From the NCBI GenBank assembly GCA_022710485.1, contig JAKLGU010000001.1, forward strand, positions 404,315 to 468,314: a DNA stretch of 64,000 bases, written 5' to 3'. The notes under the pieces were generated by a model. It saw nothing but the letters and a program-made list of their open reading frames with translations, was not told the DNA's origin and made no database searches. How positions within the stretch are numbered: the first letter of the stretch is position 1; each line of letters opens with the position of its first letter. The position numbers and the translations under genes were made by a program. Shown here piece after piece: positions 36,814 through 45,446 of this stretch. The DNA comes from Gemmatimonadota bacterium. GTDB taxonomy: Bacteria; Gemmatimonadota; Gemmatimonadetes; Gemmatimonadales; GWC2-71-9.

Positions 36814-39336
36814 CTACTTGTTGTCCCCTGCGGCCGCCTGCGCATCCTGCATCTTCTTGATGTCAGCGGGCGACAGCTGCGGCCGGTTAACCTTGACGGT
36901 CACCTTGTGGAGTGTGCCGGTGAAGGCGAACGGTGGCGAGTAGTCGGCATCGTTCACGCCGGTTTCCGTGTCGGATCCGATGTCGAAGCTCTCGTCCCAC
37001 TGGAGGATCATCGGGAGCGTCCTCGGCAGCTTCTTGGTGTCCACCACGACCCCGTCCACCTTGAGGGTGCCGGTGCCGCCCTGCCCGACCCCGCTGAAAT
37101 CGTTATAGGCGAGAGTGCCGGGGCCCTTGCCGTCGTACGTGAAGTCGAATTCGATGGTATGCCGACCGGCCGCCAGCGGGGTCGTGGCCTGCCACTTCAC
37201 GCGCTCGAGGTCGATCAGGTTCCACAGCCAGGTCGGCTTCCCGTCCTGGAGGTAGAACCCGTATCCCGCAAACCGGCCGCCGGACGTCAGGAGCATCCCC
37301 TTGGCGCCGCCCACAGGGACGGTGATGTCCGCCGTGACGGTGTACGAGGTGTTGAGAAGCAGGGGCGAGTCGCCCTGCGGCAGGCCGGTCATCGGCGCGG
37401 TATAGACGAACTCCGTCCGGCCCGCGGTGATGTTCGGCCGGGGTGCCACGATCCGCCCTGCCACCGAGGCATCGAGCGGGAGGACCTGATACTTCTTCGC
37501 CTCCCCCAGGAAGGCCGCCCGCATTTCCTTGACCTTCTGCGGGTTGGCCGCGGCGATGTCCTGCGTCTGGTTGAAGTCGGTGTTCAGGTCATAGAGCTGG
37601 AAGACCTGATTGTTGAGGGGGTCGGCGTTGGCCGGACCGAACGCCTCCCACGGGGCCCGGTTGACCTTGGTGCTGAGGAGCCAGCCGTCCTTGTACAGCG
37701 CCCACTGCCCCATCATCTCGAAGTACTGCGTCGTGTGGCGCGACGGCGCCTTCGCGTTGGCGGGATCGAAGGTGTAGGCGAAGCTGGTGCCCTCGACCGG
37801 CTTCTGCTTGATGCCGTCCACTGTCTCGGGGGCCCGGAGGCCAGCCGCCTCGAGGATGGTCGGGACCACATCGATCACGTGGACGAACTGCTGGCGAAGG
37901 CCGCCCTTGTCCTTGATCCGGGCCGGCCACGACACCACCATGTTCTGGTTGACGCCGCCGAGGCGCGAGGCGTTCTGCTTGAACCAGTCGAACGGCGTGT
38001 CGAACGCCCACGACCATCCGGCGGACATGTGATTGTACGTCTCCTCGGTGCCCCACACGTCGTACCACTTCATCTGCGTCTCGGCCGGCATCATGTTGAC
38101 GCCGTTGAAGAACGCCACCTCGTTCGGCGTCCCCAGCGGCCCGCCCTCGGCGCTGGTGCCGTTGTCGCCGTTGATGTAAATGACCAGCGTGTTGTCCAGC
38201 TTGCCGAGATCCTCGAAGGCCTGGATCACCCGGCCGATTTCATAGTCGCTGTACGCCGCGTAGGCGGCGAAGACCTCGACCTGGCGGATGAACAGCTTCT
38301 GTTCCGTGGGGGTGAGCTGGTTCCACGGCTTGAGCACCTCGGCGGGCCACGGCGTGAGCGTCGCGGTCTGCGGCACTAGGCCGAGCCGCTTCTGGTTCGC
38401 GAAGATCTGCGTGCGGAGCTGCTCGTAGCCGCCGTCGAAGAGGTGCATCGCGCTGATCCGGTCCACCCATTCCTTGGTCGGATGGTGCGGCGCGTGTGTC
38501 GCGCCGGGGGCGTACTTGATGAAGACCGGCTTGCTCGGGTCGATCTGGTGCATCCGCGTCATGTAGTCGATGGCATCATCCGCCATCTCCGTGACGAGGT
38601 TCCACGTGCCGGGCGCGGCGCCGTTGTACGGGTAGATCTGGGTCGTGTTGCGGAACAGGTTCGGCTGCCACTGGTTGGCGTCGCCGCCGATGAAGCCGTA
38701 GAAGTACTGGAAGCCCATGCCGGTCGGCCAGTTGTCGAACGGCCCGATCTGGCTGGCCTGGAAGGCGGGTACATTGTGGTCCTTGCCGAACCAGGCGGTG
38801 TTGTAGCCGTTGTCCACCAGCATCCGTCCGATCGTGGCCTCGTCCTGGCCGATGATGCTGTTGTAGCCGGGATAGCCGGTTGACTGCTCGGAAATGACAC
38901 CGAAGCCGGCCGAGTGATGGTTGCGCCCGGTAATGAGCGCGGCGCGCGTCGGCGAGCAGAGCGCGGTGGAGAACATCCGGTTGTACCGGAGCCCTTCACT
39001 GGCGATGCGATCCATGGACGGGGTCGGGATGACACCCCCGAAGGTGCTCGGCACGCCGAACCCGGCGTCGTCGGTGATGATCAGGAGCACGTTGGGCGCG
39101 CCCTGCGGTGGGACGATGCGGGGGGCCCACCAGGGCGTGGACTGCAGCGCGCCGTCCTTGATGACGCCGCCGAATTTCGGTTGCGGCGCCGGGAGCTGCT
39201 TCCCGTCGATGGTGGTGGTTGCGCCCGGTGAACCCGGTGTGCCCGTCGTCTGTTGGGCCACAGCGGGGAGTGTCATCGTGGACAGGAACGTGGCAGCCAA
39301 GAGGGGGACAGCCCGGCGGGTAACGCTGGGAATCAT
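36814..39336 (-). CDS. Exported arylsulfatase (type I, formylglycine-dependent)
   Basis: The 840-residue protein has a signal peptide (MIPSVTRRAVPLL to AVAQ, cleavage about residue 26). A sulfatase domain with metal-binding Asp-Asp follows (LLIITDDAGFG). The formylglycine precursor is Cys127 in CSPTRAALITGR. FIKYAPGATHAPHH and INGDNGTSAEGG are further active-site segments. A C-terminal extension of about 200 residues carries beta-sandwich-like sequence. It removes sulfate from an aromatic or other ester in the periplasm. Activity requires a formylglycine-generating enzyme, not seen here. GGAGGAG lies six bases before ATG 39336. A palindrome sits over its likely promoter. Confidence 0.92.
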   Translation of the reverse strand: MIPSVTRRAVPLLAATFLSTMTLPAVAQQTTGTPGSPGATTTIDGKQLPAPQPKFGGVIKDGALQSTPWWAPRIVPPQGAPNVLLIITDDAGFGVPSTFGGVIPTPSMDRIASEGLRYNRMFSTALCSPTRAALITGRNHHSAGFGVISEQSTGYPGYNSIIGQDEATIGRMLVDNGYNTAWFGKDHNVPAFQASQIGPFDNWPTGMGFQYFYGFIGGDANQWQPNLFRNTTQIYPYNGAAPGTWNLVTEMADDAIDYMTRMHQIDPSKPVFIKYAPGATHAPHHPTKEWVDRISAMHLFDGGYEQLRTQIFANQKRLGLVPQTATLTPWPAEVLKPWNQLTPTEQKLFIRQVEVFAAYAAYSDYEIGRVIQAFEDLGKLDNTLVIYINGDNGTSAEGGPLGTPNEVAFFNGVNMMPAETQMKWYDVWGTEETYNHMSAGWSWAFDTPFDWFKQNASRLGGVNQNMVVSWPARIKDKGGLRQQFVHVIDVVPTILEAAGLRAPETVDGIKQKPVEGTSFAYTFDPANAKAPSRHTTQYFEMMGQWALYKDGWLLSTKVNRAPWEAFGPANADPLNNQVFQLYDLNTDFNQTQDIAAANPQKVKEMRAAFLGEAKKYQVLPLDASVAGRIVAPRPNITAGRTEFVYTAPMTGLPQGDSPLLLNTSYTVTADITVPVGGAKGMLLTSGGRFAGYGFYLQDGKPTWLWNLIDLERVKWQATTPLAAGRHTIEFDFTYDGKGPGTLAYNDFSGVGQGGTGTLKVDGVVVDTKKLPRTLPMILQWDESFDIGSDTETGVNDADYSPPFAFTGTLHKVTVKVNRPQLSPADIKKMQDAQAAAGDNK

Positions 39337-39404
39337 CACGAACTCCTCCGGTTCAGGGGGTGACCGCCAGGGAGCGAAATGGCTGCTCCCAGGAAGCACG
39401 AAAA

Positions 39405-39448
39405 CTAGGCAGGGCCTAGCATAACGTCCAGCGTGGCGTTCGTTACAA
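39405..39448 (-). promoter_or_regulatory. Arylsulfatase promoter region with CTAGGC-N3-GCCTAG palindrome
   Basis: The perfect palindrome spans 39405-39419. On the minus strand a possible TTGTAA (39443-39448), 19 bp, TATGCT (39418-39423) precedes it, so the palindrome covers the transcript start like a repressor operator. The spacing is long and the promoter call is tentative. Confidence 0.4.
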
Positions 39449-39493
39449 AAGAACGAGGACCGAGGACATCCCCAGTCCCCAGTCCTCAGTCCT
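39445..39493 (-). terminator. tmRNA terminator
   Basis: On the minus strand 39482-39493 pairs with 39456-39467 in a 12-bp stem with one G-U pair and a 14-base loop. CGTTCTTTTGT follows. It begins ten bases after the mature tmRNA end. The AGTCC repeats visible here are explained by this hairpin. Confidence 0.75.
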
Positions 39494-39502
39494 GTCGTCC
39501 AG

Positions 39503-39866
39503 TGGAGGCGCAGGGAATCGAACCCTGGTCCGAGTGTGGTTCCAGAACCGCATCTACGTGCGTAGATCCCTCTTCCAGCGTCTCCCCGATCCGGCGAGGA
39601 ACCGGCCGCTTCGGGGACTACCTCCTGATGTCTCGCCTTGCGCGTCGGAGGACCGCGCTCAGCCAGCCCGGATTTGCGATCCGATCCACCGCGCCCCGGG
39701 CGGGCTCAGCGAACCGGAGGTGCGACAAGCGAGCTTTTCAGCTCAGCTTACGCAGCCAGCGCCAGGTTATCGTTGGCGTTTGGTTGTTTCCAAGCGGTTT
39801 AGCCAGGGACTTGGACCTGGGCACGCAGCAATTCCTTCTTCCAACCCGTCGAAGCCGATCGCCCCC
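39503..39866 (-). ncRNA. ssrA: Transfer-messenger RNA (ssrA)
   Basis: The 364-base RNA rescues stalled ribosomes. Its 5' end reads GGGGGCGATCGGCTTCGACG (39866 downward), the conserved tmRNA start. GGGGGCG pairs with CGCCTCC at the 3' end (39504-39510) to form a 7-bp acceptor stem with one G-U pair. The T-loop is GGTTCGATTCCC (39512-39523). The tag frame reads ANDNLALAA then TAA (39777-39748). The resume codon could lie a few codons earlier. The 3' CCA is not encoded (ACTGG follows), so it must be added by nucleotidyltransferase. It has its own promoter and terminator. Confidence 0.95.
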
Positions 39867-39878
39867 GGGTGTGTCAGA

Positions 39879-39907
39879 ATGATACACTTTCTGTGCCACG
39901 GGGGCAA
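39879..39907 (-). promoter_or_regulatory. tmRNA promoter
   Basis: On the minus strand TTGCCC (39902-39907), 17 bp, TATCAT (39879-39884) lies 12 bases upstream of the mature 5' end at 39866. This allows a short 5' precursor removed by RNase P. The -35 box is nine bases beyond the upstream gene's stop. Confidence 0.65.
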
Positions 39908-39915
39908 GCAGACGG

Positions 39916-40740
39916 CTACCGCCCCACGGTTGGGTAGAGCAGCGTGAACTGCATCCGCACCAGGTCGGCGCCGGCCGCGTCAGGCCGCTCGACGTTATGG
40001 AAGTACTGGAGGACGACGTTCAGCGGTTGCCTCCCGACCCTCGTGACCTTCGAAACGCCGATCCCGATTGGCACCGTCCACTGCTGGCCACTCGGTGCGT
40101 CCCAGTTCGCGGTAATGGCCGGGGCCGTCGAGATGGCCCAGCCGCGCTTCAGGTTGTAGTTGATGAACGGCTGGACGAAGAAGGTGTTGATGGCCTCGGT
40201 CTCCGTGCTCCCGGCGATCCGCCAGAGCTGGTTCGCCACCAGACCATACACCCACTTCTTGCCGACCTTCAGCAAGACGACCGATGGGCCGAGCCCAAAC
40301 TGGCCCGTTTCGGTGGCGACGTTGGTCGAGGTCGGAAACGAGAACACGGGGCCGACCCCCCAGACCACCCCTTTCGCATGCTTCGGCGTGAGGTAGATCT
40401 GCTGCTGAATATCCGCGATCCCCTTGATGCGCTCCCCACCAGGGCCCGGCAAGTTCACCATCGGCACGATCGTCCGGGAAATGAGGAGCCAGTCGTCGGT
40501 GATCGCGAGGGGCAGCACCGGCTGGAGGTTGATGATCTGCTGTGTCTCCTCACCGAGCCCGCCGCCGGTGGTCCAGTTGAACTGCACCGGGATGGAAACC
40601 ATGTCGGCGACCGGATTCTGGGCCTCTTTGGCCAGGGCCTCCGCCCGGGCGTTCACCTCGGCCGCGGTCTCAGTTTGTTGGGCGGCCAGAGCCGCCGGAA
40701 GCCCGAGGGCCAGCATCGCCCCGAAAATTCTGCTGCGCAT
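39916..40740 (-). CDS. Probable outer-membrane channel or barrel protein
   Basis: The 274-residue protein has a signal peptide (FGAMLALGLPAALAAQQ, cleavage about residue 20). A helical segment with alternating Ala/Glu follows (about 22-45). Beta-rich sequence comes next, with motifs such as IQQQIYLTPKHAKGVVWGVGP, GLVANQLWRIAG and INYNLKRGWAISTAPAITANW. These resemble the outer-membrane family often labelled transporter, neuromedin U or phenol-degradation MetA-like. The C-terminus lacks a final aromatic residue. It lies between a DUF1254 lipoprotein and tmRNA, with arylsulfatase further on. These three protein types are often neighbours, which suggests a shared but undefined role. Confidence 0.65.
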   Translation of the reverse strand: MRSRIFGAMLALGLPAALAAQQTETAAEVNARAEALAKEAQNPVADMVSIPVQFNWTTGGGLGEETQQIINLQPVLPLAITDDWLLISRTIVPMVNLPGPGGERIKGIADIQQQIYLTPKHAKGVVWGVGPVFSFPTSTNVATETGQFGLGPSVVLLKVGKKWVYGLVANQLWRIAGSTETEAINTFFVQPFINYNLKRGWAISTAPAITANWDAPSGQQWTVPIGIGVSKVTRVGRQPLNVVLQYFHNVERPDAAGADLVRMQFTLLYPTVGR

Positions 40741-40802
40741 CGGATGCCTTTGAAAGGGGTGTCTGGTTTCGTACCTGCCGTCGGGAGCGCGCCGCGCCCG
40801 GC

Positions 40803-42227
40803 CTAGTCCGCCACGACCACCGCGGGCGGCTGCCAGCTGCCCTTGCCGGGCGGCAGGATCGAAGGCGCTTCCGTCTTCGGCCAGTAGAGCCGCATGACCA
40901 TGTAGATCGGTCCGTCAGGCGCCGGGAGCCAGTTCGACTCCTTGTCCTTCCCCGGTGAGTCCTTCTGGATGTAGATCGTCAGCGAGCCGTCGGCGTTCTG
41001 CGTCAGGCCCGGCAGCATCGGCGAGTTGATGAGGTACCGGTCGATCGGGTTCTTGATGAGGAACTGGGTCTTGCCGTCGTACATCGTGACCGACCAGAAG
41101 GCGTTCACCGGGGGCAGTTGCCCGGCCGGGAAGGTCAGCGTGTAGTTGTGCTGCGACGCATCCAGCGCCGTGCCGTCGGGAAGCGCCTTCGTCATCGGGT
41201 ACATCGCCTCGACGGCGTCGTTGCCGAAGATTCCGGCCTTGGCCGCGGCTGCCCGAAGCACCCAATTGCCGTTGTAGAAGGCTCGGTCGCCAAAGGCCGC
41301 GCCGACCTTCCACCCGTTCTGCTCGGTGCCGATGGTGGTCACCGCCTCCTCGACCTTCTTCTCGCCTTCCTTCATGCCGAGTCCGATCTCCAGCTTCTCG
41401 TCGGCCGGCAGCGCCTCGAAATCGAAGGGCTCACCGGGGCGGACGCCGATGCTCGCGAGGCGCTCCCGGATGGCCACCTCCTCCGGACCCGCCGGCGCGA
41501 ATTGCATCGCGAACGCCAGGTACCCGAAGAAGTTGGTCTTCACCATCTCGGCGTCGATCTTGGGCCAGTCCACCGTCGGTGCCGGCGTCGCGGCGGGCTG
41601 CCCGAGAAACGCTGAGAGCGGCTGCACCTTGTAGCCCGCCTGGACCTTCACCACGTTCGGCATGTCGTCGGGGCCGAAGAGCTGGGTCCGGAAGATGGTC
41701 AGGCCGAACTGCGTCGTGGCATGGAACACCTGCTTGATGCCGGCCGGCGCTTCCCCCTGCCAGTCGGGGCCCGCGACGAGGTAGCTGCCCGCCTCGCTCC
41801 CGGTGGCGCGGCTCCCGATGTAGCCGTAATTGAAGGTATTCCCGTCCACCATCTGGACCGAGTAGTACCGGGTCGGGTCCACCGCGGGCACCGAGATGAC
41901 GACCGGCTCCGCGCGCAGGTCCAGCCACAGCATGGAATACGGCGTATCGCTGTTGGGTGTCACGACAGTCGTATCCTGCCAGGTGAACACCCGCGCCTGG
42001 TTCGACACGACGTTGTACGGCGCCTTGTACTCGGCGCCCGCCGAGTCGACAACGAACGAATACTGCACGGCGTAGTTCATCACGATCGGGAGTCCGTAGA
42101 TGAAACCTTCCTCGGCGATCGCCTTCCGCTCGAGGGCGTCAGGCCGGTCGCCGCCGCAGCCGGCGGCGACCAGCGCCACAACCGGCGCGACGAGCACAAA
42201 TGACATGAGGGAGCGAGCGGTACGCAT
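40803..42227 (-). CDS. DUF1254/DUF1214 lipoprotein
   Basis: The 474-residue protein has a lipobox signal peptide (ALVAAGCGG, lipidated Cys about residue 24). DUF1254 follows (about 35-200, with EEGFIYGLPIVMNYAVQY, TVVTPNSDTPYSMLWLDL and RYYSVQMVDGNTFNYGYIG). DUF1214 comes after it (about 330-455, with FWSVTMYDGKTQFLIKNP and SLTIYIQKDSPG). These paired domains form a two-sandwich protein of unknown activity. The start ATG 42227 has an AGGGA seven bases upstream. A 62-base gap separates it from the outer-membrane protein downstream. Confidence 0.85.
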   Translation of the reverse strand: MRTARSLMSFVLVAPVVALVAAGCGGDRPDALERKAIAEEGFIYGLPIVMNYAVQYSFVVDSAGAEYKAPYNVVSNQARVFTWQDTTVVTPNSDTPYSMLWLDLRAEPVVISVPAVDPTRYYSVQMVDGNTFNYGYIGSRATGSEAGSYLVAGPDWQGEAPAGIKQVFHATTQFGLTIFRTQLFGPDDMPNVVKVQAGYKVQPLSAFLGQPAATPAPTVDWPKIDAEMVKTNFFGYLAFAMQFAPAGPEEVAIRERLASIGVRPGEPFDFEALPADEKLEIGLGMKEGEKKVEEAVTTIGTEQNGWKVGAAFGDRAFYNGNWVLRAAAAKAGIFGNDAVEAMYPMTKALPDGTALDASQHNYTLTFPAGQLPPVNAFWSVTMYDGKTQFLIKNPIDRYLINSPMLPGLTQNADGSLTIYIQKDSPGKDKESNWLPAPDGPIYMVMRLYWPKTEAPSILPPGKGSWQPPAVVVAD

Positions 42228-42346
42228 GGGGATCCCTGGAGTGCGAAGGGTTGGGTGAAGCGACGAGGCAGGGGGCCTCAAATGCGCCAGAACTCTACAC
42301 CGGGCCTTGCCGCCTGACCACCCCGGAGGCAGGTAGCCCGGAGAAT

Positions 42347-43777
42347 CTATTCGGAAACGTCGTTCAGCCCCGTCCTCCAGGCCACCACCCGGTCCCGCCC
42401 CCCTCGCTTGGCCGCGTAGAGTGCCGCGTCCGCCTGTGCGGCCAGGTTCTCCCTGCTGCGCGTCGTTTCCGGCCACCCCGCCACGCCGAAGGACGCCGAC
42501 AGTGGCCACACCCGTCCCTGCCAGTCCCACGGGGTTGTGGCGAGTCGCACCCGGATTCGCTCTGCCACCCGCACCCCCTCCTCCAAGGAAGTCCCCGGCA
42601 ACCACAGCAGGAATTCCTCGCCCCCGACCCGTGCCGCCGCGTCCACGCCGCGAACCTGCTCCTGAAGAATCCTCCCCAAGTGGAGCAGCGCCGCGTCTCC
42701 CGCGGCGTGCCCAAGGGTGTCGTTCAGCAGCTTGAACTTGTCGAAATCGAGCGAGATGAGCGCCCCCCGCTCGGGCCCGACGAGCCCCATCCGCTCCGAC
42801 AGCCCTCGCCGGTTGAGCAGCCCCGTCAACGGATCCTTGATGGCCTTGGCCGTTTCGGCGGCGAGCCGGAGCGCGACCTCCAATCGCAGCGCCGCCGCCC
42901 GGAGCGCCTCGCTCACCTCCCGGATGGCGTCCGGCAGCACCGCCCCGCCGTTTGGCACCCGCCACGCCACCGCCCCGATCGCCTCCTCGTGCCGGAGCAA
43001 CGGCGCCACCTGCGCCGGCGGGTGGCGCCGGCGGTCGGCGCCCGGCCCGCGCAGCGGGTCGGCGCTGGTCGTTTCCCGCTCGGCGCCCGAGGCGACCCTC
43101 GCGAGGGTCGCCTCCGCGGGGAGCAACTGTCCCAGGGCGCGTCGGTCCGCCAGCCCCGAGACGCCGATCACCCGCACGCCGGCAGGTTCTGCTGCGGCCA
43201 CGTACGCCTCCGCCCCCGCGATCCGCTCCACCTGGTACGCCAGGCGCATCCCCACGCTCTCCACCGTCTCGATGGCGAGCCCCTCCTGCACCTGCGCGAG
43301 ATCGTGCAGCACCGGCCGGCGGCCCACTCCGTCGAGCAGCGCCATCAGGTCGGCACGGACCGCGGCCTGCAGCGAGGTGGAGGCGTCCGCGGGAAGCAGC
43401 ACCCCAGCGACGGCGCCGCCTGCGGCCGCACTGAGAAGGAGCCCGGCGTCCAGCCGCTCTGCCCCTTCACCTTCGCGCTGGGCAGCCGCCCCGAGCCGCT
43501 GTTCGATGAGGTCGATCTCGGCGTCGGTGGCCGGCCAGGAAGGCGCGAGACTCTGGTAGGTTCGTGCGCCGAGCCCCGGCCCCTTCGTCTCGATGGCCCA
43601 AACGCCGAATGCGCCGGATGCGCGACGCAGCCACTCAAGCGCGGGATCGGGAAGGAGGTGCGGGGTGGCGGTTTCAGGCGGGGCACCGATGGACGGGGGG
43701 CGGCGGTTGGACGTACGCCTGCCGAGGAGGTAACCGACCGCGGCCCCTGCGAGTGCAAGGAGCCAGGGAGAAGTCAC
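42347..43777 (-). CDS. GGDEF diguanylate cyclase with N-terminal sensor region
   Basis: The 476-residue protein makes cyclic di-GMP. One N-terminal transmembrane helix is present (SPWLLALAGAAVGYLLG). A central region of about 250 residues with a probable GAF-like fold follows. The C-terminal GGDEF domain (about 315-470) has active site GGEEF in ARVGGEEFLLW. An inhibitory I-site RxxD lies five residues before it (RGVDAAARVGGEEF), so product inhibition is expected. DPLTGLLNRRG and LDFDKFKLLNDTLGHAAGD are canonical. GTG 43777 overlaps the corA stop as GTGA. The HD-GYP gene at 18.3 kb could be its opposite number. Confidence 0.9.
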   Translation of the reverse strand: MTSPWLLALAGAAVGYLLGRRTSNRRPPSIGAPPETATPHLLPDPALEWLRRASGAFGVWAIETKGPGLGARTYQSLAPSWPATDAEIDLIEQRLGAAAQREGEGAERLDAGLLLSAAAGGAVAGVLLPADASTSLQAAVRADLMALLDGVGRRPVLHDLAQVQEGLAIETVESVGMRLAYQVERIAGAEAYVAAAEPAGVRVIGVSGLADRRALGQLLPAEATLARVASGAERETTSADPLRGPGADRRRHPPAQVAPLLRHEEAIGAVAWRVPNGGAVLPDAIREVSEALRAAALRLEVALRLAAETAKAIKDPLTGLLNRRGLSERMGLVGPERGALISLDFDKFKLLNDTLGHAAGDAALLHLGRILQEQVRGVDAAARVGGEEFLLWLPGTSLEEGVRVAERIRVRLATTPWDWQGRVWPLSASFGVAGWPETTRSRENLAAQADAALYAAKRGGRDRVVAWRTGLNDVSE

Positions 43778-44685
43778 CGCATCCACCCCCGCCGGCGGAA
43801 CCAGAAGAAGATGGCGAGGCAAACCCCCACCATGAGGGCGAGCGTGAGTGGGTAACCGAACGTCCACTCGAGCTCGGGCATCCGCCGAAAGTTCATTCCG
43901 TAGATGCCGACGATGAAGGTGAGCGGAAGGAAGAAGGCCGAGAACACCGTCAGGATCCGCATCACCTCGTTGGTCCGGTGCGAGGCGATGTTGAGCTGGA
44001 CGGTGAGCAGGTTGCTGACGTTGTCGTGGATCTCGTCGGCCCAGGTGTGGAGGCTTTCAATGGACTCGCGCAGGTCCTGGTAGATCGGCGACTGCCCTTC
44101 CGACGAGGGATGGAGCTTCTGCACCACCCCCAGTGTCTGCCAGAGCGTGCGCTTGATGAGCGTCACTCGCCGCTTCACCAGGTGGATCTCCTCGAGCCCC
44201 GCCTCGGCCCGCGCGCCATCGAACAGCGCCTCCTCGAAGTCGTCCAGCACCTTCTCCGCCTCTTCCAGCGGCTTTTCATAGGTGGCCACGACAGCCCCGA
44301 TCAGGTCCACCACGACCTCGCCCAGGCCGACCTGGTCCGGCGTGCGCCTCGCGCAGTCCGCCTTGAACGTCGTGAAGAACGGCATCGCCTTCCGGTGCAC
44401 CGTAACGAGAAAGGTCAATCCGGCGAACACGGCGACCTTGCGCGTCATCTGCTGGATCGTCACCGCGTCGGGCGGCGATTCCTCGTCGTAGGCCCGCACG
44501 ATGACGAAGGTGGCACCACCCAGCCGCTCGTACTTGGGCAGGTGCTCGGGATCGAGGCTGTCCTGCATCGACATCGGATGGAGCCCGTACGATTCCGCCA
44601 GTCCGGCCAATTCGTCCGGAGTGGGCGCGGTGACGTCGAGCCACTCGAAATCGGGGGCGCTCCGCCGCAGTACGGTTTCCAGCAT
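43774..44685 (-). CDS. corA: CorA-type Mg2+/Co2+ channel
   Basis: This 303-residue divalent-cation channel has a cytosolic funnel domain (about 1-240, with LHPMSMQDSLDPEHLPKYE). Two C-terminal helices follow, the first ending in the pore signature YGMNF (about residue 270), and a basic tail (FWFRRRGWMR). It acts as a pentamer in the inner membrane. ATG 44685 overlaps the larB stop as TGATG. Confidence 0.93.
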   Translation of the reverse strand: MLETVLRRSAPDFEWLDVTAPTPDELAGLAESYGLHPMSMQDSLDPEHLPKYERLGGATFVIVRAYDEESPPDAVTIQQMTRKVAVFAGLTFLVTVHRKAMPFFTTFKADCARRTPDQVGLGEVVVDLIGAVVATYEKPLEEAEKVLDDFEEALFDGARAEAGLEEIHLVKRRVTLIKRTLWQTLGVVQKLHPSSEGQSPIYQDLRESIESLHTWADEIHDNVSNLLTVQLNIASHRTNEVMRILTVFSAFFLPLTFIVGIYGMNFRRMPELEWTFGYPLTLALMVGVCLAIFFWFRRRGWMR

Positions 44686-45446
44686 CAGCCCTCCTCCCCG
44701 CGGTTGATGCGGGTGGCCGCCGCGGCCGCCCCGAACCCGTTGTCGATATTCACGACCGTCACGCCCGCCGCGCAGCTGTTGAGCATGCCGAGCAGCGCCG
44801 CGATCCCGCCGAAGGAGGCACCGTACCCCACGCTGGTCGGCACCGCGATCACGGGGACGCCGACCAGGCCCCCCACCACGCTCGGGAGCGCCCCCTCCAT
44901 GCCGGCCACGACAATCACCACCGCCGCCTCGCGAAGCCGCGCTCCCTGGGCCATGAGGCGGTGGATCCCCGCCACGCCGACGTCCGCCATCCGGTCCACC
45001 CGGTTGCCGAACGCCTCGGCCACCACCGCGGCCTCCTCGGCCACCGGCAGGTCGCTGGTGCCGGCGCACACGACCAGCACGGTGCCCCGCCCCGCCGGCG
45101 CGGGCCGCGGATCCGGCGGCAGGAAGACCGTGCGGGCCTGCGCGTGCCACTCGAGCCGAGGAAAGCGGGCGCGAAGCGCCGTCGCCTGCTCCTCGCTGGC
45201 GCGAGTGCCGAGGAAGCTCCCCGACGCGGCGGCAAGCCGTTCACAGATCGTCACCACCTGCTCGACCGTCTTGCCGGCGCAGAACACCACCTCCGGCTGG
45301 CCCTGACGCAGGGCGCGATGATGGTCGATGCTGGCGAAAGGAAGCTGTTCGGAGGGAAAGTGTCGCAGTTGTTCAAGCGCCGCCGCCGGGGAGAGGCGGC
45401 CGGCCGACACCTCGGCGAGGAGAGCGCCCAGCCGTTCGGGGGTCAC
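44685..45446 (-). CDS. larB: LarB, pincer-cofactor carboxylase
   Basis: The 253-residue protein belongs to the LarB/PurE-related family. LarB carboxylates and hydrolyses nicotinic acid adenine dinucleotide in making the nickel-pincer nucleotide. Segments are DHHRALRQGQPEVVFCAGKT, VVCAGTSDLPVAEEA, VVAGMEGALPSVVGGLV and VPTSVGYGASFGG. LarC, LarE and the client LarA are not in the window. GTG 45446 overlaps the dus stop and its stop overlaps corA, so it is cotranscribed with both. The cotranscribed CorA could supply a metal, which is inference. Confidence 0.9.
   Translation of the reverse strand: MTPERLGALLAEVSAGRLSPAAALEQLRHFPSEQLPFASIDHHRALRQGQPEVVFCAGKTVEQVVTICERLAAASGSFLGTRASEEQATALRARFPRLEWHAQARTVFLPPDPRPAPAGRGTVLVVCAGTSDLPVAEEAAVVAEAFGNRVDRMADVGVAGIHRLMAQGARLREAAVVIVVAGMEGALPSVVGGLVGVPVIAVPTSVGYGASFGGIAALLGMLNSCAAGVTVVNIDNGFGAAAAATRINRGEEG

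Noticed and set aside
39451..39500. AGTCC/GAGGAC repeats suggesting a repeat array.
   Set aside because: They form the stem and loop of the tmRNA terminator followed by a T-rich tract.
39503..39523. A tRNA-like T-arm and 3' end suggesting a tRNA gene.
   Set aside because: The matching 5' acceptor strand is 360 bases away and carries the tmRNA start sequence. No anticodon arm lies between, so it is ssrA.
39433..39882. Open frames covering the tmRNA on the plus strand.
   Set aside because: They run through a structured RNA gene and contain no protein motif.
36814..42227. A genomic island inserted at ssrA.
   Set aside because: There is no integrase, no second copy of the tmRNA 3' end and no obvious composition change. 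The idea is kept only as a weak possibility in the findings.
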